DNA of 64,000 bases. Origin: Streptomyces sp. NBC_01296 (GTDB taxonomy: Bacteria; Actinomycetota; Actinomycetes; Streptomycetales; Streptomycetaceae). A model generated the notes under the pieces. That model did no database searches. It had not been told where the DNA came from and saw only the letters and a program-made list of their open reading frames with translations. The stretch spans positions 4,960,001-5,024,000 of the forward strand of contig NZ_CP130720.1 in the NCBI RefSeq assembly GCF_035984415.1, in the 5' to 3' direction. The position numbers were made by a program, and so were the translations under genes. Shown piece by piece: positions 23,325-31,783 of the stretch. The stretch's first letter is position 1; the number at the start of each line of letters is the position of its first letter.

Positions 23325-23869
23325 CGGGGCGGCCGCAGGCTCCGGTCGGCCGTGAGTGCCTCGGCGTACCAGCGGCGGTGCACGAAGGGTTCGACGTACA
23401 GGACGGCGAGCCCCGCGACCGCGCCGACCAGCAGGGAGGCGGGCCCGCCGCCCGCGAACGCGCCGAGGCAGGCGATGCCCACGACGACCGGCCGCAGGAG
23501 GGTCAGCGGGCCCAGGCCGACCACCACGGCGAGCGTGCTCGCCCGGAACGGCAGGACGAAGTAGGCCGCGAGCGAGAGCAGGACCGCGGCGGCGTAGAGC
23601 GCGAGCGGCGCGAGGTAGCCGATCGCGCCGTCGGCCAGGACGGCGTACGCGCGGGCCCGGTCGTCGGCGGCCAGCAGCACGCAGCCGGCGGTGAGCGCGG
23701 GCGCGAGCAGCGCGGCGGCGCCGACGGCCAGGCCCCGCAGCGCCGCCCGGGTGACGGCGCGGTGCTTGCGGATCCGGGCATCGCGCCCGGCGTAGGCCCG
23801 GAAGCCGCTGAAGGCCGCGTCGACCAGGCCGAGTGCGCCCAGCGCCAGCGCCGGGACGGCCGGGTTCAC
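23315..23869 (-). CDS. Small integral membrane protein
   Basis: A 184-residue protein with about five membrane segments (for instance ALALGALGLVDAAFSGF, GLAVGAAALLAPALTAGCVL, LYAAAVLLSLAAYFVLPF). No catalytic motifs are visible and I do not recognise the family. It starts at GTG 23869 and overlaps the methyltransferase stop (GTGA), so the two are coupled. This suggests a joint function, perhaps on a membrane-associated substrate, but nothing more specific. Confidence 0.8.
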   Translation of the reverse strand: MNPAVPALALGALGLVDAAFSGFRAYAGRDARIRKHRAVTRAALRGLAVGAAALLAPALTAGCVLLAADDRARAYAVLADGAIGYLAPLALYAAAVLLSLAAYFVLPFRASTLAVVVGLGPLTLLRPVVVGIACLGAFAGGGPASLLVGAVAGLAVLYVEPFVHRRWYAEALTADRSLRPPRQR

Positions 23870-24810
23870 CGCGGCGTCCCGGCGAGTTGCTCGGGACCCA
23901 CCAGACGCCGGGAGGCGCGGCCCATGGCCTGGCGCAGCGGCGCCTCCAGGTGGGGGCGGACGCCGAGGACGGGGCGCAGGGTGGTGCAGAAGGGGTTCGC
24001 CAGGCCGCGGGGCTCGTACAGCAGGGGCCGGATGCCCGGGGCGGCCGCGGCGCTCAGCAGCGTCTCGTCGGTGTGGGCGCGCAGGGCGGAGGCGACTCCG
24101 TCGTGGCGGCCGAGGGGGTGGCGCATCCGGGCCCGGTGGAAGACGCGGGCGCCGAGGGGGGCCAGCCGGGTGGCGGCGATGTCGAAATGGCAGAAGGCGA
24201 GGGCCGGCGAGGCGGCCTGGGCGCGGAAGAACTCCGCGAGGGCGGGGCCGCGGAAGTGGTGCAGGACGCCGGTGGAGACGTAGACGGTGGCGGCTTCCGG
24301 CAGGTCGAAGGCGTTGCCGTGGACGAATCGGCAGTCGAGCCGTTCCGCTCGGGCCAGCCGGTCGGCCTCGCCGACCAGCGCCGCGTCGAGGTCGACGCCG
24401 ACGAGTTCGACGCCCGGACCGAGGGCGCGGGTGGCCGCCAGCCAGCGGACGAGGTAGCCGAGGCCGGATCCGATGTCGACCAGGCGCAGCGGCTCCGCGG
24501 GCCCGCCCTGCCCGGCGGTCGCGCGCAGGGCGGCGAAGAGCGGGCGCAGTACGTGGACGAGGCGCTCGCCGATGCGCAGCTCCTCGCTGAGCCGCTGCAG
24601 CTCGGTGTGCACGCCGATCATCAGGCGGTCCACGGCGTGCGGGTCGAGCACGCCGTCGCGGTCGGCCGGCAGCGCGGCGACGATGCGGGCCGCGCGCGGA
24701 TCGCCCGCCTCGCGCAGCCGGCGGACCACCTCGGCCCGGCGGACCGGCAGACGCGCTCCGTTCGCCGGGTCCGTGACGGTGATCAGGTCGGATATCTCGA
24801 GGTGGGGCAC
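23866..24810 (-). CDS. SAM-dependent methyltransferase
   Basis: A 314-residue protein. The class I methyltransferase core is in the middle: motif I VDIGSGLGYLVRWLA (about residues 115-130), motif II ELVGVDLDAALV and VYVSTGVLHHF. Around 90 N-terminal residues, mostly helical, precede it and may bind substrate. GTG 24810 is chosen because AAGGTG lies 7 bases upstream; GTG 24831 is possible. It is coupled to the membrane protein downstream. The methyl acceptor is unknown. Confidence 0.85.
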   Translation of the reverse strand: MPHLEISDLITVTDPANGARLPVRRAEVVRRLREAGDPRAARIVAALPADRDGVLDPHAVDRLMIGVHTELQRLSEELRIGERLVHVLRPLFAALRATAGQGGPAEPLRLVDIGSGLGYLVRWLAATRALGPGVELVGVDLDAALVGEADRLARAERLDCRFVHGNAFDLPEAATVYVSTGVLHHFRGPALAEFFRAQAASPALAFCHFDIAATRLAPLGARVFHRARMRHPLGRHDGVASALRAHTDETLLSAAAAPGIRPLLYEPRGLANPFCTTLRPVLGVRPHLEAPLRQAMGRASRRLVGPEQLAGTPR

Positions 24811-24849
24811 GGTCGCACACCTTAACCGCACCCGTCGGGCGGGCCGGGC

Positions 24850-25785
24850 TCAGAGGACGGCCACCGGGGCGACCGGGGTGCCGACGCCTCCGACGAAGGG
24901 CTCCGGCATGGCCGCGAGGAGGAAGCTGTAACGGTTTTCTTCTGCACAGGCTGTGGACAACTTTTCGAGGTTCCAGTTCTGGCCCTGGTGCATGCCCATC
25001 TCGACCAGGTCCAGCGCATGGACCGGCAGCCACAGGTCGTCGATCTCCGGCGGGAAGATCTCGAAGGTCAGGGTGTCATTGGCGACGGCAGCCACGTCCC
25101 GTGCGTGGAACCACTGCGGCGTACGGACGGACAGCCCGGGCGACGGGAAACCGTAGCCGTGCTTGTCGCCCGCCAGGTAGACCTGGATCTGGCCGGTGCG
25201 GACCAGGACGATGTCGCCCGCCCGGACCGTGAGCCCGCCGAACTCCTCGGCCTCCGCCAGGTCCTCGGGGGTCACCGCGTGGCCCCCGGGCAGCCGGTCC
25301 AAGCCCTTCGCGCGGGCCACGTCCAGCAGGACGCCCCGCGAGACGATGTGCCCGGCCTTGTCGATGCCGCTGAACTCGGCCCGCCCGTGCGCCGTCACGG
25401 TGCCGGCCGGGCGGCCGTTGTAGATCTTCCCGGAGTGCGAGACGTGCGTGAGCGCGTCCCAGTGGGTGCCGGCCTGGAGCCCCATGGTCACGGCGTCGTC
25501 GCTGCACGCCACCGTGCCCGGCCCGAACAGCTCCTGGTTGATCTGCACCATCGTGTGCAGCGGGTTGATCCGGCCGGGGATCAGGCCGGCCTGGACCCCG
25601 TCCTCCTTGAGCGGGAGCGCGAGCGGGATCCGGCGGCCCGAGCGGACCTCGGCCGCGGCCGACCGGACCACCTCGTCGGTGATCAGGTTCAGGGTGCCGA
25701 TCTCGTCGTCGGCGCCCCAGCGGCCCCAGTTGTTGACGCGCTTGGCGATGTCGTGGAACTCGGGGGGCATGCCCATGGATCTCAT
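24850..25785 (-). CDS. Cyclase-family (kynurenine formamidase-like) hydrolase
   Basis: A 311-residue metal-dependent hydrolase of the cyclase family. The key motif H-W-D-x3-H appears in AGTHWDALTHVSHSG (about residues 108-122), with GDIVLVRTGQIQVYL and LPVHALDLVEMGMHQGQNW further on. The family cleaves amide or ring C-N/C-O bonds using Zn or Mn. ATG 25785 has AGGGAG 5-6 bases upstream. It is divergent from the SDR operon, and operator C lies between them. A DnaA-box-like TGTGGACAA occurs inside the gene at 24952-24960. Confidence 0.92.
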   Translation of the reverse strand: MRSMGMPPEFHDIAKRVNNWGRWGADDEIGTLNLITDEVVRSAAAEVRSGRRIPLALPLKEDGVQAGLIPGRINPLHTMVQINQELFGPGTVACSDDAVTMGLQAGTHWDALTHVSHSGKIYNGRPAGTVTAHGRAEFSGIDKAGHIVSRGVLLDVARAKGLDRLPGGHAVTPEDLAEAEEFGGLTVRAGDIVLVRTGQIQVYLAGDKHGYGFPSPGLSVRTPQWFHARDVAAVANDTLTFEIFPPEIDDLWLPVHALDLVEMGMHQGQNWNLEKLSTACAEENRYSFLLAAMPEPFVGGVGTPVAPVAVL

Positions 25786-25848
25786 CAGCTCCCTGTGGAT
25801 GCGAGACGAACTGGGGCTTGTGCTCTCGTGTCTGACTGCCCATAGAAT

Positions 25849-25863
25849 CTAACGGTCCGTCAG
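25849..25863. promoter_or_regulatory. Operator C
   Basis: CTAACGGTCCGTCAG, followed by A, between the divergent cyclase and SDR genes. A TAGAAT -10-like box (25843-25848) for the SDR operon would place its start inside the operator. Confidence 0.8.
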
Positions 25864-25885
25864 AAAACGCGGGAAGGGGTCGGGC

Positions 25886-26806
25886 GTGGGGAACTTCTTG
25901 GCAGGCAAGGTCGTGGCCGTCACCGGCGCGGGCCGGGGCATCGGGCGGGCCGTGGCACTCGCCGCGGCCGCCGAGGGCGCCAAGGTCGTCGTCAACGACT
26001 ACGGAGTCGGCATCGAGGGCGGCGAGCCGACGAGCGAGATCGCCGACGGCGTGGTGAAGGAGATCCAGGCCGCCGGCGGAGAGGCCGTCGCCGTCGCCGA
26101 CGACATCTCCACCATGGCGGGCGGCCAGCGCATCGTCGACACGGCCCTCGCCCGGTACGGCCGCATCGACGGCGTCGTGTGCGTCGCCGGCATCCTGCGC
26201 GAGCGGATGCTGTTCAACATGTCCGAGGAGGAGTGGGACCCGGTCGTCGCCACCCACCTCAAGGGCACCTTCACCGTCTTCCGCGCCGCCTCCGCCGTCA
26301 TGCGCCGCCAGGGCTCCGGCACCCTCATCGGCTTCACCAGCGGCAACCACCAGGGCTCCGTCGCCCAGGCCAACTACAGCGCCGCCAAGGGCGGGATCAT
26401 CTCCCTCGTCCGCTCCGCCGCGCTCGGGCTGGCCAAGTACGGGGTCACCGCCAACGCCGTCGCACCCGTCGCCCGCACCCGCATGTCGGCCAACGTCCCC
26501 ATGGAGCTCAAGGAGATCGGCGAGCCCGAGGACGTCGCGGCGCTCGTCACCTACCTGCTCTCCGACAAGGCCGTCGCCGTCGGCGGCGAGAGGATCACCG
26601 GGCAGGTCTACACGATCGCCGGCCCGAAGATCGCCGTCTGGGCGCAGCCGCGCGAGCTGCGTGCCGGCTACGCCGAGGGCTCCTGGACCCCCGAGAAGAT
26701 CGCCGACTTCCTGCCCGGGACGGTGGGCACCGACCCGATGCCGATGCTCGCGCAGCTGGAGGCCATGGCCAAGGCGGCGGCCGCCAAGGACCGCCCCAAC
26801 GCGTAG
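25886..26806 (+). CDS. Short-chain dehydrogenase (17-beta-HSD4/MFE2-like)
   Basis: A 306-residue NAD(P)-dependent oxidoreductase. The nucleotide loop TGAGRGIG is at residues 13-20, the CVAGILRERM segment corresponds to the NAG region, and the catalytic pair is in YSAAKGG. The long form with VVVNDYGVGIEGGEPTSEIA and the C-terminal TWTPEKIADFLPGT-type tail matches 3-hydroxyacyl-CoA dehydrogenase-like SDRs of multifunctional enzyme type 2. It probably oxidises a hydroxyacyl-CoA. GTG 25886 has GGAAGGGG 7 bases upstream. It heads the operon with an acyl-CoA dehydrogenase and a Zn-alcohol dehydrogenase. Confidence 0.93.
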   Translation: MGNFLAGKVVAVTGAGRGIGRAVALAAAAEGAKVVVNDYGVGIEGGEPTSEIADGVVKEIQAAGGEAVAVADDISTMAGGQRIVDTALARYGRIDGVVCVAGILRERMLFNMSEEEWDPVVATHLKGTFTVFRAASAVMRRQGSGTLIGFTSGNHQGSVAQANYSAAKGGIISLVRSAALGLAKYGVTANAVAPVARTRMSANVPMELKEIGEPEDVAALVTYLLSDKAVAVGGERITGQVYTIAGPKIAVWAQPRELRAGYAEGSWTPEKIADFLPGTVGTDPMPMLAQLEAMAKAAAAKDRPNA

Positions 26807-26821
26807 GGGAGCCCCGACGAC

Positions 26822-28042
26822 ATGGACTTCAGCTTCGGGGCCGAGGACGAGGAACTGCGCACCCGCGCCCGGGCCTGGCTCACCGAGCACCTCGTGGGCC
26901 CGTACGCGGACGCACGCGGCCTCGGCGGGCCCGGCAGCGAGCACGAGGGGGTCGGCGCCCGGCGCGCGTGGGAGCGCGAGCTGGGCCGCGGCGGCTGGAT
27001 CGGCCAGGGCTGGGAGGCCGAGGGGTACGGCAACCGGCGGCTCTCCCTGACCGGCCAGGTCGTCTGGGCCGAGGAGTACGCGGCGCTGCGCGCCCCCGGC
27101 CGGGTCGGCCACATCGGCGAGAACCTCCTCGCGCCGACCCTGATCGCGTACGGGTCCCCGGAGCAGCAAGGCCGCTTCCTGCCCGGCATCGCACGCGGCG
27201 AGGAGCTGTGGTGCCAGGGGTACAGCGAGCCGGGCGCCGGATCCGACCTCGCGGGGATCCGGACGACGGCGGTACGGGAACCCCGCCCCGGAACCGGCGG
27301 CCCCCTCCGCGTCACCGGGCAGAAGATCTGGACCTCGCTGGCCCGGGACGCGGACTGGTGCTTCGTGCTGGCCCGCACCGAGACCGGCTCCCGGCGCCAC
27401 CACGGGCTGTCCTTCCTGCTCGTACGGATGGACCAGCCGGGGCGGGTCGACGTCCGGCCGATCCGCCAGATGTCAGGGACCTCGGAGTTCAACGAGGTGT
27501 TCTTCGACGGGGCGGTGGCGGCGGAGGTCGTCGGCGGCGAGGGCAACGGCTGGACCGTGGCCATGGGACTGCTCGCCCTTGAGCGCGGGGTCTCGACGCT
27601 CGTCCAGCAGATCGGGTTCGCGGCGGAGCTGGAGCGCGTGCTCGCGGCCCACGTGGCCGCGGGCGCGGCCCCGGGCGCGGCCGATGGGGATCCCGTACTG
27701 CGCGAGCGCCTCGTACGGCAGTGGGCCGAGCTGCGCACGATGCGCTGGAACGCCCTGCGGACGCTGGGCACCACCGCGGATGCGGGCGCGCCGAGCGTGG
27801 CCAAGCTGCTGTGGGGCGGCTGGCACCGGCGGCTCGGCGAGCTGGCGGTGGCGGTCCGCGGAGCCGCGGCCTCCGCCGGGCCGGCGCCGTGGGCGCCCGG
27901 CCTCCCGTACGAACGCGGACTCGACGAGGAGCAGCGCCTGTTCCTGTTCACCCGTGCCGACACCATCTACGGCGGCTCGGACGAGATCCAGCGGAACATC
28001 ATCGCCGAGCGCGTGCTCGGCCTGCCTAAGGAGCCCAGTTGA
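26822..28042 (+). CDS. Acyl-CoA dehydrogenase, EIQR-type subunit (unpaired)
   Basis: A 406-residue acyl-CoA dehydrogenase-like protein. It starts MDFSFGAEDEELRTRARAWL, has LWCQGYSEPGAGSDLAGIRT and VTGQKIWTSLARDADW, and ends YGGSDEIQRNIIAERVLGLP. Like the 387-residue protein at 17639, it lacks the H-G-G-x-G-F-T segment. No complementary subunit is in this operon. The 399-residue HGG-type subunit at 41198 is the only unpaired one in the window and carries the same operator. ATG 26822 has AGGGGAG 7 bases upstream. The TGA overlaps the TTG of the next gene. Confidence 0.92.
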   Translation: MDFSFGAEDEELRTRARAWLTEHLVGPYADARGLGGPGSEHEGVGARRAWERELGRGGWIGQGWEAEGYGNRRLSLTGQVVWAEEYAALRAPGRVGHIGENLLAPTLIAYGSPEQQGRFLPGIARGEELWCQGYSEPGAGSDLAGIRTTAVREPRPGTGGPLRVTGQKIWTSLARDADWCFVLARTETGSRRHHGLSFLLVRMDQPGRVDVRPIRQMSGTSEFNEVFFDGAVAAEVVGGEGNGWTVAMGLLALERGVSTLVQQIGFAAELERVLAAHVAAGAAPGAADGDPVLRERLVRQWAELRTMRWNALRTLGTTADAGAPSVAKLLWGGWHRRLGELAVAVRGAAASAGPAPWAPGLPYERGLDEEQRLFLFTRADTIYGGSDEIQRNIIAERVLGLPKEPS

Positions 28043-29106
28043 GAGGCGTCGTGTTCGACGGCAAGCAGGCCCAGGTGGTCGAGGACCTCGAGATCCGCGA
28101 CCCGGGTCCGGGGGAGGTGCTGGTCGCGATCGCGGCGGCCGGGCTGTGCCACAGCGACCTGTCGGTGATCGACGGGACGATCCCGTTTCCGCCGCCGGTG
28201 GTGCTCGGGCACGAGGGCGCGGGAGTGGTGGAGGCCGTCGGGTCCGGAGTGACGCACGTGGCGCCGGGCGATCACGTCTCCCTGTCGACCCTGGCGAACT
28301 GCGGGGCCTGCGCGGACTGCGACCGGGGACGGCCGACCATGTGCCGCAAGGCGATCGGGATGCCGGGGCAGCCGTTCTCGCGGGGCGGGAAGCCGCTGTT
28401 CCAGTTCGCGTCCAATTCGGCCTTCGCCGAGCGGACGATCGTCAAGGCCGTCCAGGCGGTGAAGATACCGGCCGACATCCCGCTGACCTCGGCGGCGCTC
28501 ATCGGCTGCGGTGTCCTGACCGGCGTGGGGGCCGTACTGAACCGGGCCCGGGTGGACCACGGCGAATCGGTGGTCGTCATCGGCACGGGCGGCATCGGGC
28601 TCAACGTGCTGCAAGGGGCCCGGATCGCGGGCGCGTCCACCGTCGTGGCGGTGGACGCGAACCCGGCGAAGGAGGCGGTGGCCCGGCAGTTCGGGGCCAC
28701 GCACTTCATCGACGCCTCGGCCGTGGCGGACTCCTCGGCGGCGGTCCGCGAGATCCTCCCGACGGGCGCCGACCACGCCTTCGAGTGCGTGGGCAACGTC
28801 AAGCTGATCCGCCAGGCCGTCGACCTCCTGGACCGGCACGGACAGGCGGTCCTGCTCGGGGTGCCGGGCTTCAAGGAGGAGGCCTCGTTCCAGGTCTCGT
28901 CCATGTACCTGGACAAGACCATCATGGGCTGCCGGTACGGCTCCTCCCGCCCGCAGCGGGACATCGCCCTGTACGCCGAGCTCTACCGGCAGGGGAAGCT
29001 GCTGCTCGACGAACTCGTCACCGAGACCTACCCGATCGAGGACTTCGCGAAGGCCGTGGACGACGCGCAGCACGGGCGGGTGGCACGGGGAGTCCTGACG
29101 TTCTGA
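28039..29106 (+). CDS. Zinc-dependent alcohol dehydrogenase
   Basis: A 355-residue medium-chain dehydrogenase. The catalytic zinc ligands are in AAGLCHSDLS and LGHEGAGVVEAVGSGV, and the four-Cys structural zinc is in CGACADCDRGRPTMC. The NAD site is GTGGIGLNVLQGA. It should oxidise an alcohol to an aldehyde or ketone, or the reverse. It starts at TTG 28039, overlapping the preceding TGA by 4 bases, with AAGGAG 6-7 bases upstream. It closes the SDR operon, and a very strong hairpin follows. Confidence 0.95.
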   Translation: MRGVVFDGKQAQVVEDLEIRDPGPGEVLVAIAAAGLCHSDLSVIDGTIPFPPPVVLGHEGAGVVEAVGSGVTHVAPGDHVSLSTLANCGACADCDRGRPTMCRKAIGMPGQPFSRGGKPLFQFASNSAFAERTIVKAVQAVKIPADIPLTSAALIGCGVLTGVGAVLNRARVDHGESVVVIGTGGIGLNVLQGARIAGASTVVAVDANPAKEAVARQFGATHFIDASAVADSSAAVREILPTGADHAFECVGNVKLIRQAVDLLDRHGQAVLLGVPGFKEEASFQVSSMYLDKTIMGCRYGSSRPQRDIALYAELYRQGKLLLDELVTETYPIEDFAKAVDDAQHGRVARGVLTF

Positions 29107-29112
29107 GCCGGT

Positions 29113-29163
29113 CACGGCAGAGGCCGGGTACCCGCCGTGGGCGGGTACCCGGCCTCTGCCGTG
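29113..29163. terminator. Perfect 24-bp hairpin, bidirectional
   Basis: Arms 29113-29136 and 29140-29163 are exactly complementary around a 3-base loop (GTG). It lies between the converging alcohol dehydrogenase and flavin reductase genes. The arms contain GGGTACCC and AGAGGCC. Confidence 0.95.
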
Positions 29164-29174
29164 TGACGGCGGAT

Positions 29175-29822
29175 TCAGTCGGCGGGATCGGCCAGGCGGC
29201 CGAAGCGGCCCTTGTGGAAGAGGAGCGGGCCGTCCTCCCCGGCGGCGCCCATGGCCTCGACCCGGCCGACCACGATCAGGTGGTCCCCGCCGGTGTGAAC
29301 GGCGTGGATCCGGCAGTCGATCCAGGCGGGCACGGCCTCGAGCTGCGGTGACCCGGTCACCGGGGCGGGGGTGTGGGCGATCCCGGCGAACTTGTCGGCG
29401 CCGCTGACGGCGAACGCCCGGCACAGCCCGCCCTGCTCGGCGCCCAGGATGTTGACGCAGAACACCCCGGCGCGGGCGATCCGCGGCCAGGTGGTCGACG
29501 TACGGGCCACCATGAACGTGACCAGGGGCGGGTCCAGGGACAGCGACGCGAAGGACTGGCAGGCGAACCCGGCCGGACCCTCCTCGCCGTCGGCGGGCGG
29601 GGCGGTGATGACGGTGACACCGCTGGCGAAGTTCCCGAGCACGGCCCGGAACTCGGCGGGGCTGACGGGCGCGCGCTCGTCGTCGCCGACGGCCCGCAGC
29701 TCGGGGCGCGGCAGCGCATCGACGTGGCCGGGGGCCGGCTCCTGCTCCGACGGGGCGGAGGTGGGGGAGCCGACTGACCTGAGGTATCGGACGACGGTGG
29801 CCGCCATCCCTGCGTGTCCCAT
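29175..29822 (-). CDS. Flavin reductase-like protein (HsaB-type)
   Basis: A 215-residue NAD(P)H:flavin oxidoreductase-like protein. After a variable 70-residue start, the flavin-binding core reads FRAVLGNFASGVTVITA, FACQSFASLSLDPPLVTFMV, FCVNILGAEQ and the C-terminal HTGGDHLIVVGRVEAM. Such proteins feed reduced flavin to two-component monooxygenases such as HsaA/HsaB of steroid ring cleavage. ATG 29822 is chosen; no good ribosome site is visible and ATG 29807 is an alternative. Operator D lies 17 bases upstream. No oxygenase component is adjacent. Confidence 0.88.
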   Translation of the reverse strand: MGHAGMAATVVRYLRSVGSPTSAPSEQEPAPGHVDALPRPELRAVGDDERAPVSPAEFRAVLGNFASGVTVITAPPADGEEGPAGFACQSFASLSLDPPLVTFMVARTSTTWPRIARAGVFCVNILGAEQGGLCRAFAVSGADKFAGIAHTPAPVTGSPQLEAVPAWIDCRIHAVHTGGDHLIVVGRVEAMGAAGEDGPLLFHKGRFGRLADPAD

Positions 29823-29839
29823 CACGTTCACGATTGAAG

Positions 29840-29854
29840 CTGACGGCCCGTCAG
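29840..29854. promoter_or_regulatory. Operator D
   Basis: CTGACGGCCCGTCAG, followed by A: the exact consensus, just upstream of the flavin reductase gene. Confidence 0.85.
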
Positions 29855-29911
29855 ATGGGAAGGGGCGCGGGCGGGTGACTCGGAAATGGGGAGGGTGTAT
29901 CGTCGCGATTG

Positions 29912-29927
29912 ATTGAACATGTTCAAT
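29912..29927. promoter_or_regulatory. Perfect palindrome ATTGAACATGTTCAAT
   Basis: A 16-bp perfect palindrome 17 bases before the ATG at 29945, just downstream of a TATCGT -10-like box (29898-29903). It looks like an operator placed at the transcription start, and its sequence is unrelated to the CTGACGG family. Confidence 0.7.
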
Positions 29928-29944
29928 TGCTGTGGGGGTGGGGC

Positions 29945-30844
29945 ATGGGGATGCCGGAGGTGCACACGGGACCGGCCGCGCAGGCCGGGAGCCGGTCACG
30001 TCTGTCGACCGGGTCGGAGCTGGCCTTCGTCGGGCAGTCCATCGTGGCGGGAGGGGTCTTCCTCGCCACCTCCGGCATGCGCGACGACCACGGCCTCGGC
30101 ACCGACCCCGGCGTCTTCGCCGCGATTCCCGTGATGTTCCTCGTGGTGCTCCTGGCCGGGTACCTGCACCGGGTGCTGTTCACCCTGCCGGTGATGGCGC
30201 TGACGCGAGCGCTGGGAAGCCCGTGGTGGGCGCCGCTCTGGGCCGCGGCCGTCGCCGCGGCCTACACGGGGTGGGCCGCCTCCGCCTGGGACCTGCCGTA
30301 CGGCTGGACGGCGCTCTGGATCGCGGGCCCCGGGGCGCTCCCGGTCGTTGCGGCCTCGTACGCGCACCACCGGTCGCTGGGCTGGAGCGGGATGGCGGCC
30401 CGGGTCGGCGCCGCCACCGGGATCGCCCTGCTCGTCTGCGCGTTCGGCGCGTTCCTCCAGGAACGGACCGGGCTCGGCGCGTACGAGCCGCCCCGGCTGT
30501 CGCGGGAGCAGTACGCCGGGGACTGGATCGGCGGCGGGGGCGCGTACCACCTGCGGCTGGGCGAGAACGGCGAGGCGGTGGCCGGGAACATGCCGCTGGT
30601 CGCGCCGAAGGAGCTGTGGGACACGTGCTCGGGGACCGGGACGTGGAAGTTCGAGCCGGAACACGAGTCCGGTGGCCTCTTCCACCGCGGCCCGCGGGAC
30701 CGCGTCACGCTCTCGATCGAGGGCTGCGGCCCGATGCGCGACTGGGAGGTGGCCGGCACGGCCGAACGGCCCGAGCTGTTCTCCGTACTGGGCGATACGC
30801 AGGACCTCCACCCCCGGCACGCCGTCACCGTGCACCGCGTGTAG
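29945..30844 (+). CDS. Membrane protein with C-terminal outside domain
   Basis: A 299-residue protein of unknown function. Five hydrophobic segments (for example FVGQSIVAGGVFLATSG, IPVMFLVVLLAGYLHRVLF, GIALLVCAFGAFL) fill residues 25-175. A soluble C-terminal part of about 120 residues follows (EQYAGDWIGGGGAYHLRLG, with Cys residues at DTCSG and EGCGP that could form a disulphide). GGGGGTGGGG precedes ATG 29945. A 16-bp perfect palindrome just upstream suggests a dedicated repressor, which is not encoded next door. Confidence 0.8.
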   Translation: MGMPEVHTGPAAQAGSRSRLSTGSELAFVGQSIVAGGVFLATSGMRDDHGLGTDPGVFAAIPVMFLVVLLAGYLHRVLFTLPVMALTRALGSPWWAPLWAAAVAAAYTGWAASAWDLPYGWTALWIAGPGALPVVAASYAHHRSLGWSGMAARVGAATGIALLVCAFGAFLQERTGLGAYEPPRLSREQYAGDWIGGGGAYHLRLGENGEAVAGNMPLVAPKELWDTCSGTGTWKFEPEHESGGLFHRGPRDRVTLSIEGCGPMRDWEVAGTAERPELFSVLGDTQDLHPRHAVTVHRV

Positions 30845-30978
30845 CCGCGGGGCGGGCCGGGGCGTTCGCCCGTACGGGTGAATCCACTGCCCCGCCGGGA
30901 GCCGTACGGCGGACAGCCCCGCGGGAGGTCGGCATCGTGGCCCCCGGCCCGATCCACCCGCCTTCCAGGAGGACCCGC

Positions 30979-31773
30979 ATGCTCGGCACCGACTTCCGTA
31001 TCGGATCGCCCGTCTGGCTCGACCTCGGCAGCCCCGACACCGACGGCGCCGCCGCCTTCTACGGAGCGGTCTTCGGCTGGCAGTTCACCTCCGCCGGGCC
31101 CGAGGCCGGCGGGTACGGGTTCTTCCAGGTGGACGGCAAGACCGTCGCCGCGCTCGGGCCGCTCACCGAGGACGGGGCGAAGACCGCCTGGATGGTGCAC
31201 TTCATGAGCCCGGACGTCCAGGCCACCGTCGAGGCCGTCCAGTCCGGCGGCGGGAAGATCCGCATGGAACCCATGGACGTCATGGGCGAGGGCTGGCTCG
31301 CGCAGGCCACCGACCCGCAGGGCGCCGAGTTCGCCCTCTGGCAGCCCGGGAAGACCGCCGGGTTCGGGCTGGCCTCCGCCGAGAACACCCTGGTCTGGGC
31401 GGAGCTGCACGTACCCGACCCGGCCGCGGCCGTCTCCTTCTACAACGGCGTCTTCGGCTGGCGCAGCCAGGACATGGAGACCCCCGGGATGACCTACCGC
31501 GTGCTGAGCCTCAAGGACGGCGACCAGCAGCAGACCTCGTTCGGCGGGATCGCGCCCATGGGTGACGGTGCGGGCGGCGGCGGCGTCGAGAAGCCGCGCT
31601 GGGTTCCGTACTTCAACGTCGCGGACGTCGACGCCACCGTCTCCGCGGCGAGCGGGAAGGGCGGGTCGGTGCTCATGCCCGCGGCGGACGTGCCCGACGT
31701 CGGCCGGATCGCGTGGGTGGCGGACCCGTACGGCGCGGTGTTCGCCCTGCTGAAGCCCAACCCCGGGATGTGA
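30979..31773 (+). CDS. Two-domain VOC (glyoxalase/bleomycin-resistance fold) protein
   Basis: A 264-residue protein made of two VOC modules. Each begins with a W-x-[ED]-L segment (PVWLDLGSPDTDGAAAFYGA; LVWAELHVPDPAAAVSFYNG) and ends DP-x-GA-x-FAL. The metal ligands expected in active glyoxalases are only partly visible, so a binding role is as likely as catalysis. AGGAGG lies 6 bases before ATG 30979. It is a clear paralogue, same length and module order, of the KbpA-like protein at 44026. Confidence 0.9.
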   Translation: MLGTDFRIGSPVWLDLGSPDTDGAAAFYGAVFGWQFTSAGPEAGGYGFFQVDGKTVAALGPLTEDGAKTAWMVHFMSPDVQATVEAVQSGGGKIRMEPMDVMGEGWLAQATDPQGAEFALWQPGKTAGFGLASAENTLVWAELHVPDPAAAVSFYNGVFGWRSQDMETPGMTYRVLSLKDGDQQQTSFGGIAPMGDGAGGGGVEKPRWVPYFNVADVDATVSAASGKGGSVLMPAADVPDVGRIAWVADPYGAVFALLKPNPGM

Positions 31774-31783
31774 GCGACACCCC

